From NCBI GenBank assembly GCA_016706275.1, contig JADJJY010000001.1, positions 124,001 through 188,000 on the forward strand: a DNA stretch of 64,000 nucleotides. The letters run 5' to 3'. Origin of the DNA: Chloracidobacterium sp. (GTDB lineage Bacteria > Acidobacteriota > Blastocatellia > Pyrinomonadales > Pyrinomonadaceae). Of this stretch, positions 33,724 through 43,300 are shown one piece after another; positions within the stretch are counted from its first letter, which is position 1; every line of letters starts with the position of its first letter. A program made the position numbers and the translations under genes. The notes below the pieces were generated by a model. It saw only the letters and a list, made by a program, of their open reading frames with translations, was not told where the DNA came from and searched no databases.

Positions 33724-34581
33724 ATGACATACGAAAAGGCCGCTGAGGCGGCTGAATTTATTAAAAGTAAGTATTCGGGCGAGGTTCGCACGGCGATCGT
33801 GCTTGGCAGCGGGCTCGGGGCGTTTGCCGATGAGTTGACTGACGCCATAAAGATCCCGTATGAGCAGATCCCGGGGTTTGCACGTTCGACTGTCGAGGGA
33901 CACGCCGGACAGCTTGTGCTTGGCAAAATCGGTGACGTGGCCGTTGCCGTCCAGCAGGGCCGATTTCACTATTACGAAGGCTACGATATGGAGCAGGTTA
34001 TGCTGCCGGTTCGTGCCTTCGGGTTGCTTGGCGTCACGAATTTGATTCTGACCAACGCCGCCGGTAGCCTCAACTCTGATATGCAGCCCGGCAGCCTGAT
34101 GCTGATCTCTGACCATCTCAACTGCATGGGCACCAACCCGCTGCGGGGGCCAAATGACAGTCGTTTTGGAGCTCGGTTCCCGGATATGACTACCGTTTAT
34201 GACCGTGAGTTTCAGGAGTTCGCGGAAACAGCGGCTCACGACATTGCTCACGAAAGATTTGAAAAGGGTCTCGACGAGACAATGGTCGATTTCCTAAATC
34301 GCGGCATCTACTGCGGCCTGTCCGGCCCGACTTATGAGACCCCGGCAGAGATCCGCATGTATCGCCAACTCGGGGCTGACGCCGTCGGAATGTCCACCGT
34401 TCCGGAGGCTATCGCCGCACGTCACATGGGCCTCAGGGTTCTCGGCATTTCATGCATAACAAATCTCGCCGCGGGTATGAGCGGCGAAACGATCAATCAC
34501 GAAGAAGTAATGGACACAGGAGCCCGCGTCGCTGAGGTTTTCAAAGAGCTTTTGCGGAGAATTGTCGCAGAAATGATTTAA
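33724..34581 (+). CDS. punA: Purine-nucleoside phosphorylase (trimeric class)
   Basis: 285 residues. The phosphate-binding loop IVLGSGLGAFAD, the signature QGRFHYYEGYDMEQVMLPVR and base-site residues in TNAAGSLNSDMQPGSLMLI and GPTYETPAEIRMYR identify the trimeric PNP family. It cleaves purine ribo- or deoxyribonucleosides with phosphate to base and sugar-1-phosphate in the cytoplasm. It sits between nucleoside permeases and uridine kinase/cytidine deaminase, completing purine salvage. Confidence 0.94.
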   Translation: MTYEKAAEAAEFIKSKYSGEVRTAIVLGSGLGAFADELTDAIKIPYEQIPGFARSTVEGHAGQLVLGKIGDVAVAVQQGRFHYYEGYDMEQVMLPVRAFGLLGVTNLILTNAAGSLNSDMQPGSLMLISDHLNCMGTNPLRGPNDSRFGARFPDMTTVYDREFQEFAETAAHDIAHERFEKGLDETMVDFLNRGIYCGLSGPTYETPAEIRMYRQLGADAVGMSTVPEAIAARHMGLRVLGISCITNLAAGMSGETINHEEVMDTGARVAEVFKELLRRIVAEMI

Positions 34582-34651
34582 CCGCAGATGGACGCAATTA
34601 AACGCAGATCGATAATTTCTTATCTGTGTCCATCTGCGTTTATCTGCGGTT
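34580..34651. repeat. Long palindrome starting at the phosphorylase stop codon
   Basis: AACCGCAGAT at the left and ATCTGCGGTT at the right are perfectly complementary. Inside, GATGGACGCA/TGTGTCCATC and AACGCAGAT/CATCTGCGTT also match in places, giving a 72-base imperfect hairpin built from CGCAGAT units. It probably ends or stabilises the mRNA. Confidence 0.7.
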
Positions 34652-34689
34652 GAATTTCTTTGTCGTCAAGATTTGGTTAGGATAGAGCT

Positions 34690-35319
34690 ATGATTATTGG
34701 CATCTGCGGCGGGACAGGCTCCGGCAAAACAACTATTGCACGTGCGATCGTCGAGGCGGTCGGTGAAAAAAAGGTCGTGCTTGTCGAGCAGGATTCGTAT
34801 TACCGCAACCTGTCGGACATGCCGCTGGACGAACGCCATCAGGCTAATTTCGATCATCCTGATTCGCTCGACAGCGACATGCTCGTCAATCACATCCTGC
34901 GTTTGAAGCAGGGCCTATCGGCCGAGATGCCACTTTATGATTTCAAAACGCACACCCGCAGCGATCAAATAGAGATAATTGAGCCTAAGCCAGTTGTTAT
35001 CGTAGAGGGTATTTTGATCTTTGCCGAACCGCGTGTGCTCGACCTGCTCGATGTGCGGATATATGTCGATACGCCTGATGATATCAGGCTGATGCGGCGT
35101 CTGAAGCGCGATTTTACCGAGCGGGGACGCAGCTTTGAGCGGACGCTCGATCAATACGGCCGGACGATCCGCCCCATGCATTTTGAGTTTGTCGAGCCGT
35201 CAAAACGCCACGCCGATATTATCATCCCCGAGGGCGGCCAGACGGGCGTCAGCGTCGAGATCCTGTGCGGGCTCGTGCGTGAAAAACTAAGTCAAGAACA
35301 AGCAAGAGCCGAAAAATAA
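34690..35319 (+). CDS. udk: Uridine kinase
   Basis: 209 residues. The Walker A loop GGTGSGKTT is at residues 7-15, followed by VEQDSYYRNLSDMPLDER and NFDHPDSLD, the nucleoside-binding signature of the uridine/cytidine kinase family. RPMHFEFVEPSKRHADIIIP closes the fold. It phosphorylates uridine and cytidine using ATP or GTP. Only three bases separate it from the cytidine deaminase gene. Confidence 0.95.
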   Translation: MIIGICGGTGSGKTTIARAIVEAVGEKKVVLVEQDSYYRNLSDMPLDERHQANFDHPDSLDSDMLVNHILRLKQGLSAEMPLYDFKTHTRSDQIEIIEPKPVVIVEGILIFAEPRVLDLLDVRIYVDTPDDIRLMRRLKRDFTERGRSFERTLDQYGRTIRPMHFEFVEPSKRHADIIIPEGGQTGVSVEILCGLVREKLSQEQARAEK

Positions 35320-35322
35320 TAA

Positions 35323-35721
35323 ATGGTACACACCGAAGAGAGCCTGATCGACATCGCAAAGGAAGTCCGCGAACGGGCGTTCGCGCCGTATTCTAATTTT
35401 AAGGTCGGTGCCGCGGTCGAGACCGAGGACGGTAACGTTTACACAGGCTGCAACGTCGAATCGGCGAGTTACGGCTTGACCGTGTGCGCCGAGCGTGTCG
35501 CCATCTGGAAAGGTATCTCGCGCGGAGAAACGAAATTCAGCCGCATTGCGGTCGTAGTCGATACCGAGGATCTGACGCCCCCGTGCGGTGTCTGCCGTCA
35601 GATCATCTGGGAATTTTGTGGCGACGTTCCGGTAATTCTTGCCAATCTCCACGGCAAAAAAGAGACCCTTATGATGGGCGAACTGTTGCCAAGAGCATTT
35701 GATTCGAAGTTTTTGAAATAG
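35323..35721 (+). CDS. cdd: Cytidine deaminase
   Basis: 132 residues, the homotetrameric size class. The catalytic motifs are present: CAERVAI supplies the zinc Cys and the proton-shuttle Glu, and PPCGVCRQ supplies the other two zinc cysteines. It converts cytidine and deoxycytidine to uridine forms, feeding the uridine kinase encoded just upstream. The next gene is convergent 13 bases away, with no visible terminator. Confidence 0.95.
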   Translation: MVHTEESLIDIAKEVRERAFAPYSNFKVGAAVETEDGNVYTGCNVESASYGLTVCAERVAIWKGISRGETKFSRIAVVVDTEDLTPPCGVCRQIIWEFCGDVPVILANLHGKKETLMMGELLPRAFDSKFLK

Positions 35722-35734
35722 AAATTAAAGAGCG

Positions 35735-36733
35735 TTATTGAAGCCGGTGAAGAACACCTTCAGTGACATCATGCACTGCTTCCAAAAATGGTGTGCTGGA
35801 CAATATCACGATCGCGGCGGCGACCGTCGCAATAACAGAGATCCAAACCATCGCAGTTAAATAAGGTGGCCTTGTCGAAACTCCAAACGGCTTATCGGCA
35901 AAGGCTAAAAGCCCGTCAATGCGTTGGGCGAGCGACGTGTCGTCCGGCTCGATGAGATATGCGGCGATCGGCAACCGTTGTGTTTGCGCCTTGGGAGTTA
36001 TGCGCCCGATCTTGACGAGCGCAGACGCGAGATCTAATGCGTAACCGCTGCCGCCGCGAACCGCAGCATATTCGTCCGCCGCAGATTCTGCCGCAAGCAG
36101 CCAGCCGTTATCGAGCGATTTGCCCAGCGGGAAAACCAACAGGTCGCGGCAGACGCGCATCGCAACACGCTTGAGATTATCAAACGCCGAGATGTGTCCG
36201 GCTTCGTGCGACAGTGCGGCAATGAGTTCCGGTTTATCGAGTTCTGAAAAAACCTGTTCGGCGACAAATATCCTTGGCCTAAATATTCCTACCACTGCGA
36301 TCACCGGAAACGGATGCCTGAGTTTATATGCCGGCATCGACACGCCTTCGATCTCCACAGCCTTTGATGTCAGCATCCAGTCGCCGATCAATTGCCGCGT
36401 CTGCCACCAGCTTGCCACAATGCGATAGACCGCAGCTGTCAATCCAAACGCAGAGATAGCAACGATCACCGCCATCTTTAGACCGATCGTTTCTCGCGGA
36501 TCGTTAGGTTCAAACAAAACAAATGCAGGAAAGATGATGCCACCAGTAATGATGATCGCCAATGTAAGCGGGAGCACACGTAGGAGAAATAGCGTGTTTG
36601 ACCGCGTCGAGGCGTTCCAATCATCCGCAGAACCCGAAAAAATCCGCCATGCAAACGTGGTCAGGAGCGACGCCGCTAGGTTAACGGCGTAGAGTGTCGC
36701 AAATAACAATGAGATACCGACCAGGTAATACAT
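35735..36733 (-). CDS. M56/BlaR1-family membrane metalloprotease
   Basis: Start ATG 36733 (MYYLVGISLLFATLYAVNLA) overlaps the regulator gene by 53 bases. 332 residues with three N-terminal membrane helices, the zinc motif LSHEAGHIS, and a last helix (VWISVIATVAAAIVIL). In the family, a signal activates the protease, which removes the partner BlaI/MecI repressor. No periplasmic beta-lactam-sensor domain follows, so the signal is unknown. Confidence 0.85.
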   Translation of the reverse strand: MYYLVGISLLFATLYAVNLAASLLTTFAWRIFSGSADDWNASTRSNTLFLLRVLPLTLAIIITGGIIFPAFVLFEPNDPRETIGLKMAVIVAISAFGLTAAVYRIVASWWQTRQLIGDWMLTSKAVEIEGVSMPAYKLRHPFPVIAVVGIFRPRIFVAEQVFSELDKPELIAALSHEAGHISAFDNLKRVAMRVCRDLLVFPLGKSLDNGWLLAAESAADEYAAVRGGSGYALDLASALVKIGRITPKAQTQRLPIAAYLIEPDDTSLAQRIDGLLAFADKPFGVSTRPPYLTAMVWISVIATVAAAIVILSSTPFLEAVHDVTEGVLHRLQ

Positions 36734-37178
36734 CGAGGTTATTTTTCTCCGAGGGCGGCCTTTTTGCCTTGATGAGCCGTTCGAGGTCATCGAGCAGTTC
36801 CCGGTCCTTATCGCTTACTGCATCGACGATGCACGCAAGTACAGGTTCGACGTTACGCGTCGCACCTTCGATCAAGCCCGTTAGCACGTCATTGACGATG
36901 CCGGTTTGTAACTGTTCGTCAGACATTACCGCCGAATAGACATAAGCCCGCTCAACTTTCTTCCGTTCCAAATAGCCTTTTTTATACAGCCGGTCGAGCG
37001 TCGTCATGACGGTCGTGTAGGCAAACCTGTCGTTAAACGCACGGACGACATCACGAACGTTTACTTCTTTTTGACGCCAGACCTCTTCGAGCGTGCTGCG
37101 TTCGAGCGTGCCGAGCGAAGCTATCACCGCTTCGCGAGGCGAGCGAAAACCTTTGATCTTAAATTTGGAAAGGGGCAT
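36681..37178 (-). CDS. BlaI/MecI-family repressor
   Basis: 165 residues from ATG 37178 (MPLSKFKIKGFRSPREAVIA). The winged helix carries VRDVVRAFNDRFAYTTVMTT then LDRLYKKGYLERKK, the BlaI/PenR signature. The C-terminal dimerisation helix follows, with a Leu/Asp/Glu-rich segment before the tail. It overlaps the M56 gene and presumably represses its own operon, possibly with the divergent amidohydrolase gene whose start lies 99 bases away. No Shine-Dalgarno sequence is visible. Confidence 0.88.
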   Translation of the reverse strand: MPLSKFKIKGFRSPREAVIASLGTLERSTLEEVWRQKEVNVRDVVRAFNDRFAYTTVMTTLDRLYKKGYLERKKVERAYVYSAVMSDEQLQTGIVNDVLTGLIEGATRNVEPVLACIVDAVSDKDRELLDDLERLIKAKRPPSEKNNLDVLPGRYLIVICDTLRR

Positions 37179-37276
37179 ATTTTGTAATGATAGTTGGTTT
37201 TTCGAACGAGTCAAACGAAAAATTGGGAGCGCTTTGCCGATATTGCAAAAATCGCCTGAAAAGTGTAACTTCAGCT

Positions 37277-38701
37277 ATGGATAAGCTCAAATTTTACTTC
37301 GCATTTCTTCTAGTTTTTACCTTTTCATCCTCAGCGTTGACGCAGCGAATACCCCACACAGAAAAGTACATCGCCCCGTGGTCATGTGACATCCTTATCA
37401 CCGGCGGGACTGTCGTCACGATGGACAGTGGCCGGCGAGTGATCGAAAACGGTGCCGTCGCGATCAAAGGCGACAAGATCGTTGCAGTCGGCCCGGCGGC
37501 GGTCGTCACGAAAAATCTGACCGCCAAACGCACGATCAATGCCCGTGGCAAGGTCATCATTCCCGGGCTTATCAACACACACACGCACGTACCGATGTCG
37601 CTCTTTCGCGGCATCTCCGACGACCTCGACCTCAACGATTGGCTAACAAGATACATCTTTCCGGCTGAGGCGAAAAATGTCGATGAAAAATTTGTCCGTG
37701 CGGGCACGCGGCTCGGCCTTGCCGAAATGATCCGCGGCGGTACGACGACGTATTGCGATATGTATTATTTTGAGGACGCTATCGCAGACGAGACAAAAAA
37801 GGCTGGAGTTCGCGGTGTGCTCGGTGAGACGATCATTAAGTTTCCAGTTGCTGACAATAAGTCACCCGAAGACGCGCTCGCTTACACCGAAAAATTTATC
37901 AAGAAATGGAAAAACGATCCGCTGATCGTTCCTGCGGCCGCTCCGCACGCACCTTACACGCTCGAAACCGCGACGCTCAAAGCGATCCGTGCCCAATCCG
38001 ACCGTCTTGATTCCGCCGTTGTCATCCACGTCGCCGAGACCAAAAAAGAGCGTGATGACATATTTGCCCTTTACGGCAAAACGCCTGCTGCCTATCTCGA
38101 CAGCATCGGTTTTCTATCGAACCGCACGATCGCGGCGCATAGCGTCTGGCTCCGGCCTGACGAAGTCGATATCTACAAGAAACACGGTGTCGGCGTAGCT
38201 CACAATCCGACATCGAATATGAAACTCGCGTCCGGCGTCGCCCCGATCCCTGAGATGCTTGCCAAAGATATAGCCGTCGGCCTTGGCACCGACGGTGCCG
38301 CGTCAAACAACGACCTCGACATGTGGGAAGAGATCGATCTTGCCGCCAAGCTCCACAAACTCACCTCAAACGACCCTAAAACTCTGCCCGCCGAGATGGC
38401 TTTTGAAATGGCGACGATACGCGGAGCACGTGCTCTGCACCTCGACGATCTGATCGGTTCGCTTGAGATCGGAAAGCGTGCCGACATCGCGATCGTCGAC
38501 CTCGACAGCCTCAATCAGACGCCGTATTTCAACATCTATTCCGCCCTCGTCTATACGACAAAGGCGACAGATGTTCGCTCCGTCATCATCAACGGCCGCC
38601 TCGTCATGCTCGACCGGCGTTTGCTCACGTTAAATGAAACTGCTATAAAAGTAGATGCAAACCGCTACCGCGAAAAAATCATCAATAGTCTAAAGCAGTG
38701 A
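37277..38701 (+). CDS. Exported amidohydrolase of the MTA/SAH deaminase family
   Basis: From ATG 37277 the product has a signal peptide (MDKLKFYFAFLLVFTFSSSA) and 474 residues; the longer frame has no such peptide at its start. The metal site is complete: NTHTHVPMSLFRG, AAPHAPYT, VIHVAETKKE and LGTDGAASNN, as in MtaD/TrzN-like deaminases that act on methylthioadenosine, S-adenosylhomocysteine, adenosine or guanine-type substrates. The close homologues I know of are cytoplasmic, so export is unusual. It lies near the nucleoside uptake and salvage genes, which fits a periplasmic purine deaminase. The exact substrate is unknown. Confidence 0.82.
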   Translation: MDKLKFYFAFLLVFTFSSSALTQRIPHTEKYIAPWSCDILITGGTVVTMDSGRRVIENGAVAIKGDKIVAVGPAAVVTKNLTAKRTINARGKVIIPGLINTHTHVPMSLFRGISDDLDLNDWLTRYIFPAEAKNVDEKFVRAGTRLGLAEMIRGGTTTYCDMYYFEDAIADETKKAGVRGVLGETIIKFPVADNKSPEDALAYTEKFIKKWKNDPLIVPAAAPHAPYTLETATLKAIRAQSDRLDSAVVIHVAETKKERDDIFALYGKTPAAYLDSIGFLSNRTIAAHSVWLRPDEVDIYKKHGVGVAHNPTSNMKLASGVAPIPEMLAKDIAVGLGTDGAASNNDLDMWEEIDLAAKLHKLTSNDPKTLPAEMAFEMATIRGARALHLDDLIGSLEIGKRADIAIVDLDSLNQTPYFNIYSALVYTTKATDVRSVIINGRLVMLDRRLLTLNETAIKVDANRYREKIINSLKQ

Positions 38702-38705
38702 TTTT

Positions 38706-38740
38706 GCGGGCCATAACCAAAGCCCGTGAGCGTGATTTTT
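38706..38740 (+). terminator. Possible terminator after the amidohydrolase
   Basis: CGGGC/GCCCG with a ten-base loop, followed after nine bases by a run of T residues. The stem is short and separated from the T run, so this is a weak call. Confidence 0.4.
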
Positions 38741-38837
38741 TAAGGTTTGTATTTTCGTTATTCTGGGTCGTTTAAGTGAGCCTATTACGAGTTCGCTGGG
38801 CCTTTACGGAAACATTCGACTCAAGGAGGATGAAGAA

Positions 38838-40058
38838 ATGCCGTTAAATGTCAAAAGGATTTGTACTTCGGTTTTACTGGTCGTATTAAGCTCCGTTTTA
38901 GTCGCACAGGCTCAGACAACCGAGCCGTCGCAGACCGTCCAGCCGCCCGCACCGACCTCCGGTGACGTGATGCGTGACCGCATCTCGAAGGCAAAAGCCT
39001 TTATCGTCGTCCGCAATTACAACGCCGCCATCTATGAGCTGGAAAATATCCGCCGCGAGACGGCCGACACCTCGGTTCAGGCCGTGGTGAGCGTCCTACT
39101 GATGAACAGCTATCTCGAACAGGGCGATTACAAACGTGCCCAGGATTTCCTCAACCAAAGCTACAACGAGCAAAAAACAAGCAAGCCAAACGCCGCCGCC
39201 AACTATATGTCGGTCGCCGGACAAGTCGTAAAAGGTGCCCGCAGCCGTGCCGAACGCTATCGTGCCCTCGGCCTCGCTATCACCGATCGCACCCTGCCGC
39301 TTGAGGCTCTTAATGATCTCGACAAGATGCGTGAGACGCTTGAGATCGTCGTGACGCAGTCAAAAGAGCTTGGCAAAAACACGGCCAAAACCAACGACGC
39401 GATGGCACTGCTCGAAGAAGCGACAAACTCGCGCACGATGATCGCCCGTGACGATTACGACGCCAAACGCTGGAAAGACGAGGTCGCCGACACTCGCGAA
39501 GAAATGGTAAATTCGCGCAGCGTCGTCGCCAATGCAGTCAACGACGGCGTGGTCGTCCCTAACAACGCGGGACAAGTCGCTGCTAACACGGGCACGCCCA
39601 CGCAGCCCATCGTCATGCAGCCGGTTCCTAACAATACCCAGTCGACCCGCGAACGTGAAGTAAAAACTGGCGAAACATCTGTCGCCAAAAACGAAAAGCA
39701 GATCATAGTCTCGTCCGCACCACCGACCGTCAAAGAGGAACCAAAAAAGCCCGCTGACACCGTCACCACCGCCTCCGGCGACACGATCGATGTCGGTTCG
39801 CTTGTTGCCTACGCGACCAACAAAACCCAGCCCGTCTATCCGCCGGCGGCCAAGAGCCTAAGGGCAACAGGCGTCGTCACGGTCCAGGTCACCGTAAGCG
39901 AAAGCGGCGACGTTGCCGAGGTGCAAAAAACAAGCGGCCCGATGATGCTTCAAAATGCGGCGAAAGACGCGATCAAAAAGTGGAAATTCAAACCCTTCGT
40001 AAAAGACGGCCAACCAGTCAAGGCAACCGGATTCGTCAATTTTAATTTCTCACTCTAG
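38838..40058 (+). CDS. Exported TPR-like protein with TonB C-terminal domain
   Basis: AAGGAGG lies nine bases before the start. 406 residues with a signal peptide (MPLNVKRICTSVLLVVLSSV). Residues 45-205 are helical TPR-like units (LENIRRETADTSVQAVVSVL, LEQGDYKRAQDFLNQ). A linker rich in Pro/Thr/Glu leads to a TonB_C domain (QPVYPPAAKSLRATGVVTVQ, then IKKWKFKPFVKDGQPV). TonB_C domains contact outer-membrane receptors, but there is no N-terminal membrane anchor of the usual TonB kind. It is probably periplasmic. Function beyond the domains is inferred. Confidence 0.85.
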   Translation: MPLNVKRICTSVLLVVLSSVLVAQAQTTEPSQTVQPPAPTSGDVMRDRISKAKAFIVVRNYNAAIYELENIRRETADTSVQAVVSVLLMNSYLEQGDYKRAQDFLNQSYNEQKTSKPNAAANYMSVAGQVVKGARSRAERYRALGLAITDRTLPLEALNDLDKMRETLEIVVTQSKELGKNTAKTNDAMALLEEATNSRTMIARDDYDAKRWKDEVADTREEMVNSRSVVANAVNDGVVVPNNAGQVAANTGTPTQPIVMQPVPNNTQSTREREVKTGETSVAKNEKQIIVSSAPPTVKEEPKKPADTVTTASGDTIDVGSLVAYATNKTQPVYPPAAKSLRATGVVTVQVTVSESGDVAEVQKTSGPMMLQNAAKDAIKKWKFKPFVKDGQPVKATGFVNFNFSL

Positions 40059-40132
40059 TGTCAGTAGCCCGCACGTAAGTAAGGGCAAGATTTAGGCCAT
40101 TTCAAGCCCGAGCTTAAAAGGGTGACAGGTAC

Positions 40133-40294
40133 TAGGCGGCAACCTTTTCACGAGGTTTGCCGCCTAACTTATTGGTATTGCCGTTGGCTTTAGCCAACGG
40201 ATGCGCAACAAAACAAGTCATTTCGGCTTTAGCCGAACCTTTGGGCTAAAGCCCGGGTTAACTTTGCCTCCGAACCGTTGCCAAAAGGCAACGG
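40133..40294. repeat. Cluster of five palindromic hairpins
   Basis: In order: AGGCGGCAA/TTGCCGCCT (40133-40165), CCGTTGGCT-TT-AGCCAACGG (40181-40200), TTCGGCT-TT-AGCCGAA (40222-40237), GGGCT-AA-AGCCC (40243-40254) and CCGTTGCC-AAAA-GGCAACGG (40275-40294). All stems are perfect. The middle three share a GGCTTTAGCC-like core. The cluster fills the gap between the TonB-domain gene and the aminopeptidase and ends 16 bases before the latter's start codon. Confidence 0.85.
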
Positions 40295-40310
40295 CAATTC
40301 ATCTGATATC

Positions 40311-43300
40311 ATGAAGGTGATGCTTTTCCGAGTCCTATTTATCACGTTTTTTGCAGCAATGACGGCTTTTGCGCAGCAATCCGCACCGCCGATCGAACCC
40401 GGCGTGTCACAGGCATTGGCACAATGGCGTGCGGCTCGGTATAGCGATGTGCGTTACAAACTTAACCTGACGCTCGAAAAGATGTCGCCGGTGCTGAAAG
40501 GCACGATGGAGATACGGGTAAATGTGTTGACGCTGCCCAGGGGGGTTAATTTTGGCAGAGGCCTTCGGCCAAATGGAGCACCCTCTCCCTCACCGATGCG
40601 GCAGCCGGATCCCGGCATTCCAGCAATCATACTCGATTGGAGAAAGATCAAAGGCTCAGAAAGTCTCTCGACCATCTCCAACGTCACCATCAACGGCAAG
40701 CCGATGGAAGTTCGCGGCGGCGGGGCGTTTCAGATCACCGACGCAAAACCGTATATCATCGAGGACCGCGAACATCTCATCTTCGGCGACGGCGTTGTCG
40801 CGGGCGAGAACGTCATCAAGCTCGATTTTACTTCGCCGATACTGACCAGCGGGTCGGCGATCACGCGGTATGTCGATAAAGAGGACGGCGCGGAATATAT
40901 CTACTCGCTCTTCGTCCCGTCCGACGCCAGCACGGCGTTCCCTGTTTTTGACCAACCGGATCTGAAGGCGAGGTTTGCATTGACCGTCGTGGCCCCGACC
41001 GGCTGGGAAGTTATTTCCAACTCAGAGCTCCCGCCGATAGAGAATATGGTTCGGATCCTAAAGCTCCCACAAAAATATTCAATTACCAACACATTCGCTG
41101 AAACCAAACCGATCAGCACCTACGTCTTCGCATTCGCGGCCGGGCCGTTTGAGGCGTTCGCGGACAAAGGCGGAAACCTGAGCGGTAGCGAGGGTGTTCT
41201 TGCGCGTGATAAAGAGTCAACATTACCGACACCGAAGAACACACTCCCTACCGGTCGTGTTTCCGCCTCTGATACCGACCTTGCTTCGCACATCTACGTT
41301 CGAAAGTCTCAAGCGAAAAAATTCGAACCTCACTCCAAAGAAATCTTCCGGCTTAACCGCGAGGGCATTAAGTATCTTGAGACCTATTTCGACTATAAAT
41401 TCCCCTGGCCGAAGTACGATCTGGTCCTGATTCCGGAGTTCCCGTTTGGCGGGATGGAGCATGCTGGGGCGACTTTTTTGCGTGAGGCGTCGATCATTTT
41501 CCCGACCGAGCCGACCAAGAGCGACCATATCTCGCGGGCCAACCTGATCTTTCATGAAGCGGCGCATCAGTGGTTTGGCGACACGGTGACGATGCGTTGG
41601 TTTGACGACCTGTGGCTCAAAGAGGGGTTTGCCGAGTTTATGGCGTATAAGACCTTGGAGAAAGTGATGCCTGAGGCAAACGCGTGGAAGGTCTTTTACG
41701 AACGCAACAAACAAGCCGCCTACGCCACCGACAGCACCAAAGGCACAACGCCGATCTACCAAAAAATAGACAACCTCTCCGCCGCCAAATCCGCCTACGG
41801 CAACATCGTCTATCGAAAGGCGCCTTCGTTTCTCCGCCAAGCCGAGTTTTACCTGGGTGAACAAAAATTCCAAACCGCTGCCCGCGCGTTTTTGAAGAAA
41901 CACGAATATGCGAATGCGACATGGAAGGATCTAGTTCGAGAGTTTGAGACGGCTGCACAATTTCAGAATAGACAACTAGACGACTGGGCATCTCAATGGA
42001 TTGAAACACGCGGAGTGCCTAAAATGCGGGTTGGCTCTGAAGAGCTTTCCACACAAATAGCCCTGACCTATACCGCATACGATATACGTCAACTCTTTAA
42101 TCCGGAATCAAATAACTACTGGCAACAAAAGATTAGAATCGATATTGTCTCTGCGGGCAATCGGGAAAAGAAACACGATTTCATCTTCGGAGGCGTTAAT
42201 GTCGGGGGCAATGCCGGCTATCACACTAAGTCTTTCCTCTCTGTAAGCCGAGATCCCCGGGCAATTGAGGATCAACAGCGTCAATCTATCGGAGATTTCG
42301 AGCCATCACAGCCGGGTTCGGAGATTTTGTTAAGTAGCAAATTTCCCGTATTTATTTTTCCAAACTATCAAGACTACGGCTACGGCATCTTTCTGCTCGA
42401 CGACAAAAGCCGCGAATACGTCCTGAAAAATATCCAGAACGAAAAAGACCCATTCCTGCGTTCGATGATGTGGGGCAGCCTCTGGGACAGCGTCCGCGAG
42501 GCCGAGCTTGATCCTAAGGTTTATGTTGAGTTGGTGGTTAAGAATTTAGCCACGGAGCAGGACGAGACCATCGTGTCGTCGATACTGGGCCGTGTCGGCA
42601 CGGCGATGAACTACTACCTGCCCGACGCACAACGCAACGCCATAGCACCGCGCCTCGAAACCATACTACTCGACCGCCTCCAGCACGCCCCGACCGCCGG
42701 TCAGCGGATCACGTTTTACCGGGCGTTCGTTACGACCGCCTCGACAGCAAAGGGGCGCGAGGTTTTGAAAGAGATGCTTGCACAGGGGTCATCTGCCACG
42801 CGTACAGGAGAGAACCACCCCGTCGGCGAAACGCCGACACCCCTCCTTCGTAAGGAGGGGAGCCAGAGTGCGGTCCCCCTCCGCACCAAAGACCGTTTTG
42901 ACATCGTCACACGCCTCATCATCCTAGGCGACGCGGACGCGCCAAAGCGGCTCGCACAGCTCGAAAAAACCGAGACCGGCGACGACGCCAAGCGTTACGC
43001 CTACGCCGCAAGGGCAGGTTTTGCGACGGCAGAAAACAAAGCAAAATACTGGAGCGACTTTACTGCAAACAAAGACATCAGCGAGAGCTGGATAGAGGCG
43101 GCATTTGGCCCGTTCAATTCCGTCCGCCATAGCGACCTCACGTTGCCGTATCTCGAACGCGCCCTCGCCGAGCTGCCAAACCACAAACGAACCCGCAAGA
43201 TATTTTTCGTCAACGGCTGGCTCGGAGCATTCATCGGCGGCCAAAAAAGCGAGACAGCCCTCTCAATAGTCAACAAATTCCTTGCTGACAATCCCAACCT

